In this document: positions 8,413 to 15,313 of the stretch, piece by piece
How the letters are laid out: every line of letters starts with the position of its first letter
Position numbering within the stretch: position 1 is the stretch's first letter
Origin: Mesorhizobium sp. J18
Lineage (GTDB): Bacteria; Pseudomonadota; Alphaproteobacteria; Rhizobiales; Rhizobiaceae
Reading direction: 5' to 3'
Length of the DNA: 43,889 nucleotides
NCBI RefSeq assembly: GCF_007829525.1
Contig: NZ_VLJP01000012.1
Span: 76,507 to 120,395 of the forward strand
Program-made: the position numbers and the translations under genes
Notes under the pieces: model-generated
Told to the model about the DNA's origin: nothing
The model's input: the letters and a program-made list of their open reading frames with translations, nothing else
Databases searched by the model: none

Positions 8413-9152
8413 AGGGTCTGTCCCCCATCGACCACTATGACGGTACCGGTGGTGAAAGCCGACTCGTCGCTGGCGAGATAGACGGCAGCGGCGGCCATCT
8501 CCTCCACCTTGCCAAGCCGGCCCATCGGCTGACGCTCCGTGAAGCGTTGCCGCATATCTTCTGGATTTTCGCTCGACCGGATCCGTTCCTCCAACGAGGG
8601 CGTAAGGGTTGTGCCTGGGCAAAGCGCATTGCAACGCACGCCCGTGCGGATGAAGTCCCGTGCGACGGCCTTGGTCATGCCGATCACCGCGGCCTTGCTG
8701 GCGCCATAGGCGAAGCGGTCGGCAACGCCGGTCAGGCTGGAGGCGACCGATGCCACATTGATGATGGAACCGGTTCCGCGCTCCAGCATGCCCGGCAGCA
8801 CGGCGCGGATCGTATAGAACATTGATGTGGCGTTGTGGTGGAGGCTTTTGGTCCAGTCTTCCTCGCTGCAGTCGAGGATCGTGCCGGTATGAACCCAGCC
8901 GGCGCAGTTGAAAAGAATATCCACCTGCCCGGCCTCGGCGACCACGCGCGCCACCTCATCGCCCTGCGTCACGTCGAGCGCAAAGGGCTCTATGGCCGGC
9001 TGAAGATCCGGCAAGTCCTCCATTTTCGAAAGCGTGCGACTGGTGGCGACAACACGTGCCCCTTCCTCCGCGAAGGCAAGAGCAACGGCACGGCCGATAC
9101 CTTGACCTGCACCCGTAACCAATGCGTGCTTGCCCGCCAGGCGGCCTGCCAT
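8409..9152 (-). CDS. SDR-family oxidoreductase, 2-keto-3-deoxy-L-fuconate dehydrogenase-like
   Basis: A classical SDR of 247 residues: TGAGQGIG cofactor loop (residues 13-20), NCAG motif, catalytic Ser in NVASVASSLTG, and YGASKAA active-site Tyr/Lys. The run SVASS with RCNALCPGTTLTPSL resembles the 2-keto-3-deoxy-L-fuconate dehydrogenase and BDH2-like subgroup rather than generic SDRs, so a sugar-acid substrate is likely. It is the first gene of the leftward operon; GGAGG precedes the ATG at 9152 by about six bases. The upstream region carries the repeated operator-like motif. Which sugar acid it oxidises cannot be told from sequence. Confidence 0.85.
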   Translation of the reverse strand: MAGRLAGKHALVTGAGQGIGRAVALAFAEEGARVVATSRTLSKMEDLPDLQPAIEPFALDVTQGDEVARVVAEAGQVDILFNCAGWVHTGTILDCSEEDWTKSLHHNATSMFYTIRAVLPGMLERGTGSIINVASVASSLTGVADRFAYGASKAAVIGMTKAVARDFIRTGVRCNALCPGTTLTPSLEERIRSSENPEDMRQRFTERQPMGRLGKVEEMAAAAVYLASDESAFTTGTVIVVDGGQTL

Positions 9153-9182
9153 CCCTTCCTCCCCGGAACCAGATACGGACTC

Positions 9183-9213
9183 ATGTCCACACTGTACTGT
9201 CTTATGTAGACAC
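9183..9213. promoter_or_regulatory. Two phased operator-like sites ATGTNNACAC
   Basis: ATGTCCACAC (9183-9192) and ATGTAGACAC (9204-9213) are direct repeats exactly 21 bases apart, about two helix turns, so both would lie on the same DNA face. Between and over them is a perfect repeat TGTCT-N5-AGACA (9198-9212). They lie 31-61 bases before the SDR start and about 140 before the regulator start, inside the divergent promoter region. A related site is at 2764. Probable binding region of the adjacent GntR regulator. Confidence 0.5.
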
Positions 9214-9354
9214 TAGACATTTTTTTGCCTGTTGGGCAAGCTGAAATTTGTCGGCCAGCTGCAAACTCCGGGGTCCTGCCTTGCCGCGTTTGGACACTGC
9301 GTTGCCGCGCGCCCGCGCAGCGTCTAGAGCGGATGCGACAGGAGAAAAGACCGT

Positions 9355-10389
9355 ATGGGCGAAAGCGCCAAAAACACGAAGAATCAGACGGCGGGCGCGG
9401 TCGGCTCCTCTCCACGCCTTTACCAGCGTGCCTTCGATATACTGGCAGGACAAATCGCGAGAGGGGAACTGGCCGCCGGTACGGAGCTGAAGGAGACCGG
9501 CATTGCCGCCCAATTCGGCATCAGTCGTGCGCCGGCGCGGCGAGCCCTGGCGGAACTCGCCGAGGCTGGTCTGGTCGAGCGGCGGCAGGGGCAGGGCTTC
9601 ATCGTTTCCCGACTACGGAACCGAGCAGGTATCGGGAAGCGCAATTCCCGGTCCTCACCGGCGGCAAACGAGGTGCGGCTGGTCTCATTGCCGAGCTGGG
9701 AACGCATCTATGGCGAGGTGGAAAGCGAGATTGCCGCGCGTATTTCATTTGCCACCTGGCGCGTCAATGAGGCGGAACTGGCACGCCATTACCGGGTCAG
9801 CCGAACTGTGGCGCGTGACGTCATCGGGCGGCTGCAGCAGCGGGGCCTCCTGCGCAAGGACGACCGCTCGCGCTGGTATGCCCAGGCGCTGACGCCGGAC
9901 CATGTCGGCGAACTCTATGAACTGCGCTGGCTGCTTGAACCTGTCGCTCTGCGCAAGGCGGCGCCGAACGTTCCGCGAGAATTATTGCAGGCGATGCGCG
10001 ACCGGCTGGGCGATGCGCTTGCCAATGCACACAATATCGATGGTGCCACGCTCGACCGGCTGGAGCACGACCTGCATGTGACGCTCCTTGGCTATTGCGG
10101 CAACCAGACGCTCATGCAGGCCATAACGCTCCCCCAATCGCTCCTGATCGCACATCATTTTCTCTACCGCTGGACGGCTCGGCTGTTCGACATAGAGCCG
10201 CTGCTGCCCGAGCATATCGGGATCATCGACCGGCTTCTGGCTGAGCGGATCAAAGATGCCTCGACAGCGCTTGAGCGCCATCTGCGCGTGTCGCGTGATC
10301 GCGCCATCGCGCGCATCGACGTTATAGCGCGTGGGGCCGAACCGGATCCGCTCCCCTATCTGATCAGATCGGCCTCCGTTTCGTCCTGA
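9355..10389 (+). CDS. GntR-type regulator with two winged-helix domains and an FCD domain
   Basis: The 344-residue protein has an N-terminal GntR winged helix at about 23-84 (ARGELAAGTELKETGIAAQF, then GISRAPARRALAEL and GLVERRQGQGFIV), a linker, a second divergent winged helix at about 115-178 (VNEAELARHYRVSRTVARDV, then GRLQQRGLLRKDD), and an FCD ligand domain at about 182-315. FCD metal-type ligands are visible: D239/H241, H287 and H309. Usual FadR/FCD regulators are about 220-250 residues with one DNA-binding domain, so this is an enlarged form. AGGAG precedes the ATG at 9355. It is divergent from the SDR-Ldh-TRAP operon and probably represses it, releasing DNA when a sugar acid binds the FCD pocket; the role and ligand are inferred. 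Confidence 0.85.
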   Translation: MGESAKNTKNQTAGAVGSSPRLYQRAFDILAGQIARGELAAGTELKETGIAAQFGISRAPARRALAELAEAGLVERRQGQGFIVSRLRNRAGIGKRNSRSSPAANEVRLVSLPSWERIYGEVESEIAARISFATWRVNEAELARHYRVSRTVARDVIGRLQQRGLLRKDDRSRWYAQALTPDHVGELYELRWLLEPVALRKAAPNVPRELLQAMRDRLGDALANAHNIDGATLDRLEHDLHVTLLGYCGNQTLMQAITLPQSLLIAHHFLYRWTARLFDIEPLLPEHIGIIDRLLAERIKDASTALERHLRVSRDRAIARIDVIARGAEPDPLPYLIRSASVSS

Positions 10390-10404
10390 TTGGCAGCGCC
10401 AATC
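10388..10404. terminator. Hairpin between converging regulator and propeller genes
   Basis: GATTGGC (10388-10394), loop AGC, GCCAATC (10398-10404): a perfect seven-base-pair stem that includes the stop of the regulator gene and fills the 20-base gap before the opposing stop. No T-run follows. Confidence 0.4.
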
Positions 10405-10409
10405 GCTGG

Positions 10410-11495
10410 TCAGCGAGGGAGGACGCCGATACTGTCCTCGGTAAGGCTGGTGATGATGAGAAGGCTTTCCGGCCCCTCCACGACACCTGTGATCGAGGCA
10501 TAGGAGCCGGACGGATCCTGCAGGGTTTCCAATATATTGCCATCCTGATCGAAATGGAGAACGAAACCGTAAGGTTGGGGCACCGGCCGCAGCGCCTGCG
10601 GCAGCCGTGCCAGGACCTTGCGCAGGAACGGATAGCCGGAAAGGGCGTCCACGGTTGAGGAGCGCGGGCTTGTCAGACCGAGCCAGAATGTCCCGTCATT
10701 GGCGCGGCTGGCATTTGCCGGCAGGCCGGGAAGATTGCCGATCAGTGGCTCCACTTCTCCTGACCTCTCGCCTTGAAGCCATAGCCTGAGTACGCGGTAG
10801 CTTCCCGTCTCAACCACCAGAAGTGCCGTCTCGTCCTGCGTCAGCGCCACTCCGTCGGCGAATTGCAGCCCATCCAGCAGGACCTCGACACGGCGTGAGG
10901 AAGGATCATATCTGAGCAAACGACCGGTGCCGGCATGTTCGAGCAAGGCGGCAGAGGTTGCGATAGGCCCGGCCTCCCTATCGTCAAAATCCCGGATTGT
11001 GGATTCGGTCAGGTAAATCGTGCCGTCGGAGCGTACATCCAGTGCTTCCGCATTCGTTATGGGATCGCCCTCTCCAAGCTCGTCCGCCAGCACTGAAACT
11101 TTGCCGGCACCGTCAATGGCAAGCAGGCCGCGATCAGCGTCAGCCACGAACAGCCTGCCATCTTTGCCGAAGGTCAGGCCGCGCGGAGAGCCTCCGGTAT
11201 CGGCGAATAGAGAAAACTGCGCGGTAGCGGCGTCCAGCCGAAGGATTTCGCCTCCCCGGGTAGAGACATAGACATCGCCGTTCTGCGCCACCGCCGCGCT
11301 TTCAGGCCCGAAACGGCCCTCCAGCGGCAGCCGCTTCATGGCAATCAGCATATTGTTCGGAGCATAGACACCAGAATAGCCCGGATCACGCGGAGCGGTC
11401 CAGGGCACAGGCTGGATGGGGACCGGCCAGAATGCCAGATAGGCAGCGAGGACGACAGCAAGCGCCAAGAGCAACCAGCCGACCCGCCTCATCAT
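10410..11495 (-). CDS. Membrane-anchored SMP-30/strictosidine-synthase-like beta-propeller protein
   Basis: The protein of about 361 residues starts MMRRVGWLLLALAVVLAAYL, a single signal-anchor, with the remainder on the periplasmic side. The body has propeller repeats typical of the SMP-30/gluconolactonase and strictosidine-synthase-like group: GRFGPESAAVAQNGDVYVST, GLTFGKDGRLFVAD, NAEALDVRSDGTIYLTES, FADGVALTQDETALLVVET and ASRANDGTFWLGLTSPRS. Members include lactonases and APMAP-like esterases. I prefer the ATG at 11495 (AAGGA seven bases before) to the TTG at 11534. It lies 96 bases downstream of matR on the same strand, with a hairpin between. Substrate unknown; a lactone-hydrolysing role near the sugar-acid locus is possible but unproven. 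Confidence 0.8.
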   Translation of the reverse strand: MMRRVGWLLLALAVVLAAYLAFWPVPIQPVPWTAPRDPGYSGVYAPNNMLIAMKRLPLEGRFGPESAAVAQNGDVYVSTRGGEILRLDAATAQFSLFADTGGSPRGLTFGKDGRLFVADADRGLLAIDGAGKVSVLADELGEGDPITNAEALDVRSDGTIYLTESTIRDFDDREAGPIATSAALLEHAGTGRLLRYDPSSRRVEVLLDGLQFADGVALTQDETALLVVETGSYRVLRLWLQGERSGEVEPLIGNLPGLPANASRANDGTFWLGLTSPRSSTVDALSGYPFLRKVLARLPQALRPVPQPYGFVLHFDQDGNILETLQDPSGSYASITGVVEGPESLLIITSLTEDSIGVLPR

Positions 11496-11581
11496 GCCAG
11501 ATTCCTTCACATTCACCGAGGCCGCATCCTTCAACAGCTTGCGACGAACTGCAATGGTGAAGCCTGATTGTCCCGACCCAA

Positions 11582-11597
11582 GTCTGAGGGCTCAGAC
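11582..11597 (-). terminator. Hairpin at the matR stop
   Basis: GTCTGAG (11582-11588), two-base loop, CTCAGAC (11591-11597); the repeat overlaps the matR stop codon. It could end or attenuate the matR transcript before the propeller gene. No clear T-run. Confidence 0.35.
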
Positions 11598-12257
11598 AGC
11601 CTTCCTCTCGTCGCGGGACAAGGACGCGATAAGGTCGCTGAAGCGGTCTCCCTGCACGGCAATATGACTTCGTAGCAGGTCGCGGGCAGCTTCCGCTTCT
11701 CCGGCCAGTATTGCCTCTACGATACGGGTGTGTTCGCTGAAAGATACCTTCATGCGGTTCCGGACCCGCAATTGCAGACGGCGATAGGGTCGCAAGCGGC
11801 GGTGCAATGCCGCGCACTGGTCGTAGAGAAAGCCGCTGTGACTGGCCTCATATATTGCGTTATGGAATCTCTCGTTGTCGTAGTAATAGGCGTCCGTATC
11901 GCCGCTGGTTGCCGAGCGCTCGCATTTCTCATGGGCCGCGAGCAGCTTGGCGCGGTCTTCCTCGGCATGGCGCCGGGCGGCAAGCGCGCCGGCCATCCCT
12001 TCCAGTTCGGCCATGACCTCGAACATTTCGTAGATCCGGTTGGGGCCGGGATCCACGACGACTGCGCCGCGCCGCGGCCTTATCTCCACGAGTCCAATAG
12101 CCCCTAACTGGATCAATGCCTCGCGGATCGGCGTGCGTGAGACGCCAAACCGGTTGGCAAGCTGCACCTCGTCGAGCCGTTCACCCGGTGCAAGGGTTCC
12201 CGTGACAATGCCGTTTTCAATCTCGTCCCGCAGTTTATGGAAGGTGGTGGCAGCCAA
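11592..12257 (-). CDS. matR: GntR/FCD-family regulator of malonate catabolism
   Basis: This 221-residue protein has the common FadR-like layout: winged helix at about 5-68 (IVTGTLAPGERLDEVQLANR, then FGVSRTPIREALIQLGAIGL) and an FCD domain at about 78-210 with metal-ligand positions in DNERFHNAIYEASH, SEHTRIVEAIL and LLRSHIAVQGDR. It is divergent from matPQMAB, the standard place of MatR, which in rhizobia senses malonate or malonyl-CoA. A perfect palindrome TCTTGTATACAAGA lies in the shared 122-base gap and closely matches the MatR operator I recall from Rhizobium leguminosarum (TCTTGTATACACGA). Start is a TTG at 12257 with AGGA eight bases upstream. Confident by context. Confidence 0.88.
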   Translation of the reverse strand: MAATTFHKLRDEIENGIVTGTLAPGERLDEVQLANRFGVSRTPIREALIQLGAIGLVEIRPRRGAVVVDPGPNRIYEMFEVMAELEGMAGALAARRHAEEDRAKLLAAHEKCERSATSGDTDAYYYDNERFHNAIYEASHSGFLYDQCAALHRRLRPYRRLQLRVRNRMKVSFSEHTRIVEAILAGEAEAARDLLRSHIAVQGDRFSDLIASLSRDERKAV

Positions 12258-12288
12258 TGAACTGATCCTGCTTATGCGAACTTTCTCA

Positions 12289-12302
12289 TCTTGTATACAA
12301 GA
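12289..12302. promoter_or_regulatory. MatR operator, perfect palindrome TCTTGTATACAAGA
   Basis: A fully symmetric 14-base palindrome midway between matR and matP. TTGACT at 12306-12311 just after it could be the -35 box of the mat promoter, though the -10 is poorly defined (around CAATTA, 12332-12337). MatR bound here could block or activate RNA polymerase on both promoters. Confidence 0.7.
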
Positions 12303-12379
12303 GCGTTGACTTTGCGCGCAAGAATGGTGATCAATTACCTGATCTGACCAAGAAGGTCGGAAACGCAGGGAGGAAAATC

Positions 12380-13384
12380 ATGAAGAAGTTTGCCGGCATC
12401 TTGAGGCTGGCGGCTGTATTCGCCGCAGGCTGTGTGGTCGCGGGAACAGCGCAGGCCCAGACAGTCCTCAAAGCATCGCATCAATTTCCCGGAGGCAAGG
12501 GCGACCCCCGGGACGAGATGGTGCAGATCATTGCCAGGGAAGTGGCCGCTGCCGATGTCGGCCTGGAGATCCAGGTCTATCCCGGTTCCTCGCTCTACAA
12601 GCCCACCGAACAATGGAATGCCATGACGCGCGGTCTGCTCGACATGTCGTCCTTTCCTCTCGACTATGCATCAGGCCGTCATCCGATCTTTTCGGCGACA
12701 CTGATGCCCGGCCTGGTCGGCAATCTTGATCGTGCGGAGCGGCTTAACGAGTCCGAATTCATGGCCGACATCAAGAAGGTCATCGAAGAAGCGGGCGTCA
12801 TCGTCATCGCCGATGCCTGGCTGTCGGGCGCCTTTGCCTCCAAGAAGACATGCGTCACCTCACCCGACACCATCAAGGGTCAGGTTATCCGTTCCGCTGG
12901 TCCGGCTTTCGAGGAAATGCTGGCTGCTGCCGGCGCGTCGATCTCTTCGATGCCGTCGTCGGAGATTTATTCCGCCATGCAGACCGGTGTGCTCGACGCA
13001 ACCAATACCTCGTCGGCCAGCTTCGTCTCCTATCGCCTTTACGAACAGGTCAAGTGCCTTACCGCTCCCGGCGACAATGCGTTGTGGTTCATGTATGAAC
13101 CTATCCTGATGTCAAAGAGAAGCTATGATCGCCTGTCCGAGGAACAGCAGCAGGCAATCATGGCGGCCGCCGAAAAGGCCGAGGCTTATTTCTCGGAAGA
13201 GATCAAGAAGGGTGACCAGGAAATGGTCGACACCTTCGAGAAGGCCGGCGTCGAGGTCGTGGAGATGTCCCAGGAGGACTATAACGCGTGGCTGGCAATC
13301 GCCAGGGAGTCTTCCTACAAGAACTTTGCGGAAAAGGTTCCGAACGGCGCCGAGCTCATCGAAAAGGCTCTCGCCGTAGAGTGA
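12380..13384 (+). CDS. matP: Malonate TRAP transporter periplasmic binding protein
   Basis: The 334-residue DctP-family protein has the signal peptide MKKFAGILRLAAVFAAGCVV ending in AQA, then VLKASHQFPGGKGDPRDEMV, GLEIQVYPGSSLYKPTEQW, and TIKGQVIRSAGPAFEEML with the ligand-binding Arg near residue 170. It binds malonate in the periplasm and hands it to MatQM. A GGGAGG-like site lies before the ATG. It is the first gene of an operon containing malonyl-CoA synthetase and decarboxylase, which fixes the substrate with fair certainty; matPQMAB is the arrangement known from Sinorhizobium meliloti. Confidence 0.9.
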   Translation: MKKFAGILRLAAVFAAGCVVAGTAQAQTVLKASHQFPGGKGDPRDEMVQIIAREVAAADVGLEIQVYPGSSLYKPTEQWNAMTRGLLDMSSFPLDYASGRHPIFSATLMPGLVGNLDRAERLNESEFMADIKKVIEEAGVIVIADAWLSGAFASKKTCVTSPDTIKGQVIRSAGPAFEEMLAAAGASISSMPSSEIYSAMQTGVLDATNTSSASFVSYRLYEQVKCLTAPGDNALWFMYEPILMSKRSYDRLSEEQQQAIMAAAEKAEAYFSEEIKKGDQEMVDTFEKAGVEVVEMSQEDYNAWLAIARESSYKNFAEKVPNGAELIEKALAVE

Positions 13385-13430
13385 TCCTTTCTGGTGGCTC
13401 GTTCCGCGGGCCGCCCACCCGGCTCCGGAT

Positions 13431-14000
13431 GTGACAATGATAGAAACTTATATCCGCTCCGTGAGCAATCTCTCGCGGGCGCTCGCCATCATAGCGACCT
13501 TTCTTCTCGCACTGGCCATGCTGGTGATCTGCGAGATGATCTTCGTACGCTATATCTTACGGCAGGCGACGATCTGGCAGACCGATTTCGTCGTCTTTGC
13601 AGCAACGACCTCCATCTTTCTAGGCGCACCCTACGTGCTCCTGAAGAAGGGGCATATTGGCGTCGACGTCATCGAACATCTGGTTGGCGAGGCCACGCGC
13701 CGCAGGCTGCGCCTTGCCGGATGCTGGCTCGGCTTCGTCTTCTGCGTCATCATGCTGGTAGCGAGCTGGATCAATTTCCACGAAGCCTGGGTGAATAACT
13801 GGACGACGTCGTCTGTGTGGGGTCCGCCATTGTGGATTCCCTACTCGGCCGTACCGGCAGGCTTCGCATTGCTATGCCTGCAATACGTCGCCGAGATTCT
13901 CCGCCTTCATATCGATGCAAATGCCGCTGCGCTGGAACCGGAAGCCGAGATATCCGCCTTCAAGGAAACCGCCGAACCCGGCAAAGGAATCCCCTCATGA
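13431..14000 (+). CDS. matQ: Malonate TRAP transporter small permease
   Basis: A DctQ-family inner-membrane protein of about 189 residues with four hydrophobic segments and the family turn WQTDFVVFAATTSIFLGAPY followed by LLKKGHIGVDVI. Start is GTG at 13431 or ATG at 13437, two codons later; neither has a strong ribosome site. Its stop overlaps the matM start as ATGA, so translation is coupled. The cytoplasmic C-terminal tail of about 25 residues is polar and acidic. Confidence 0.9.
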   Translation: MTMIETYIRSVSNLSRALAIIATFLLALAMLVICEMIFVRYILRQATIWQTDFVVFAATTSIFLGAPYVLLKKGHIGVDVIEHLVGEATRRRLRLAGCWLGFVFCVIMLVASWINFHEAWVNNWTTSSVWGPPLWIPYSAVPAGFALLCLQYVAEILRLHIDANAAALEPEAEISAFKETAEPGKGIPS

Positions 14001-15313
14001 GCCCGACCGTTGCCGGCCTCCTTCTCATTGCAGGTCTTTTCGTCCTTCTCGGCACCGGCATGCCGATCGCCTTCGCGCTCGGCCTGGCCGCCGTCACCGC
14101 TCTGCTCCTGCAAGGCGGTTTCGGTATGCTCTATGTTCTGTCCGAAACCATGTATGCCGGCATTGCCAATCTCGCCTTCGTGTCGATTCCGATGTTCGTG
14201 CTGATGGGGGCAGCCGTCGCGTCATCGCCTGCCGGAGGTGACCTCTACCAGGCGCTCGATCGCTGGCTTAACCGCGTTCCCGGCGGGCTCGTATTGTCCA
14301 ACATCGGCGCCTGCGCCATTTTCGCCGGCATGACCGGCTCCTCACCGGCCACCGCCGCCGCGATTGGAAAGATGGGCATCCCCGAAATGACGAGCCGCGG
14401 CTATCCATCGTCGGTCGCTGCAGGGTCGATCGCGGCGGGCGGCACGCTCGGCATACTGATTCCGCCCTCGGTGACACTGATCGTCTATGGCATCTCGACG
14501 GAGACCTCGATAGGCCGGCTCTTCATGGCCGGTGTCATTCCGGGCCTGATGTTGACGGCCATGTTCATGGCCTGGGCGCTGATTGACTGCAAGCGCAAAG
14601 GCTATGACTTCGCCGCACAGGCCATACGCTACAGCCTCGTTGAAAAATTCTCGAACCTGCCGCGGGTGCTGCCCTTCCTGATCATCATCGCCGGTACGCT
14701 TTACGTACTTTACGGCGGCATCGCCACGCCCTCGGAAGCCGCCGGCGCCGGTGCCTTCCTGACCTTGGCGGTGATCATCGTCATCTATCGTCTTTTCAAG
14801 TTTCGGCCGGTTTCAACCATATTCACGACCGCCATGCGCGAGAGCGTGATGATCATGATGATCCTGGCAGCGGCAGAACTCTTCGCCTTTGCGCTTTCAT
14901 CTTTGTTCATCACCCAAACGATCGCCGCCGCCATTGCCGGAATGGAGGTGAACCGCTGGGTGCTGATGGCCGTGATCAACCTGTTTTTGCTTGTTGCCGG
15001 CATGTTCCTGCCGCCGGTTGCCATCATCGTCATGTCGGCGCCGCTGCTCTTTCCGATCGTCACCCAGGCCGGCTTCGACCCGTATTGGTTTGCCATCGTG
15101 CTGACCATCAATATGGAAATCGGGCTGATCTCGCCGCCGATCGGGCTCAACCTTTTCGTCATCAACGCCATCGCGCCGAATATCCCGACAAAGGAAATCC
15201 TTTGGGGTGCCTTGCCCTATGTTCTGGTAATGCTCCTGGCTATCGTCATCTTGTGCATCTTTCCCGGTATAGCCACATGGCTACCGAACCAGATGCTGGG
15301 AGCAGCCCTATGA
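13997..15313 (+). CDS. matM: Malonate TRAP transporter large permease
   Basis: The DctM-family channel subunit, 438 residues and about 12 membrane segments, with family patterns FAGMTGSSPATAAAIGKMGI, GTLGILIPPSVTLIVYGI, ATPSEAAGAGAF and LTINMEIGLISPPIGLNLFV. The start is the ATG at 13997 overlapping the matQ stop; the longer frame upstream merely overlaps matQ. Its stop overlaps the matA ATG (ATGA at 15310). It moves malonate inward with sodium using MatP as the receptor. Confidence 0.93.
   Translation: MSPTVAGLLLIAGLFVLLGTGMPIAFALGLAAVTALLLQGGFGMLYVLSETMYAGIANLAFVSIPMFVLMGAAVASSPAGGDLYQALDRWLNRVPGGLVLSNIGACAIFAGMTGSSPATAAAIGKMGIPEMTSRGYPSSVAAGSIAAGGTLGILIPPSVTLIVYGISTETSIGRLFMAGVIPGLMLTAMFMAWALIDCKRKGYDFAAQAIRYSLVEKFSNLPRVLPFLIIIAGTLYVLYGGIATPSEAAGAGAFLTLAVIIVIYRLFKFRPVSTIFTTAMRESVMIMMILAAAELFAFALSSLFITQTIAAAIAGMEVNRWVLMAVINLFLLVAGMFLPPVAIIVMSAPLLFPIVTQAGFDPYWFAIVLTINMEIGLISPPIGLNLFVINAIAPNIPTKEILWGALPYVLVMLLAIVILCIFPGIATWLPNQMLGAAL

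Noticed and set aside
6301-8481. A 726-codon plus-strand open frame
   Set aside because: It lies antisense to the TRAP binding protein and Ldh genes, whose frames carry clear family motifs; the plus frame shows only composition-driven Arg/Gly/Asp-rich sequence.
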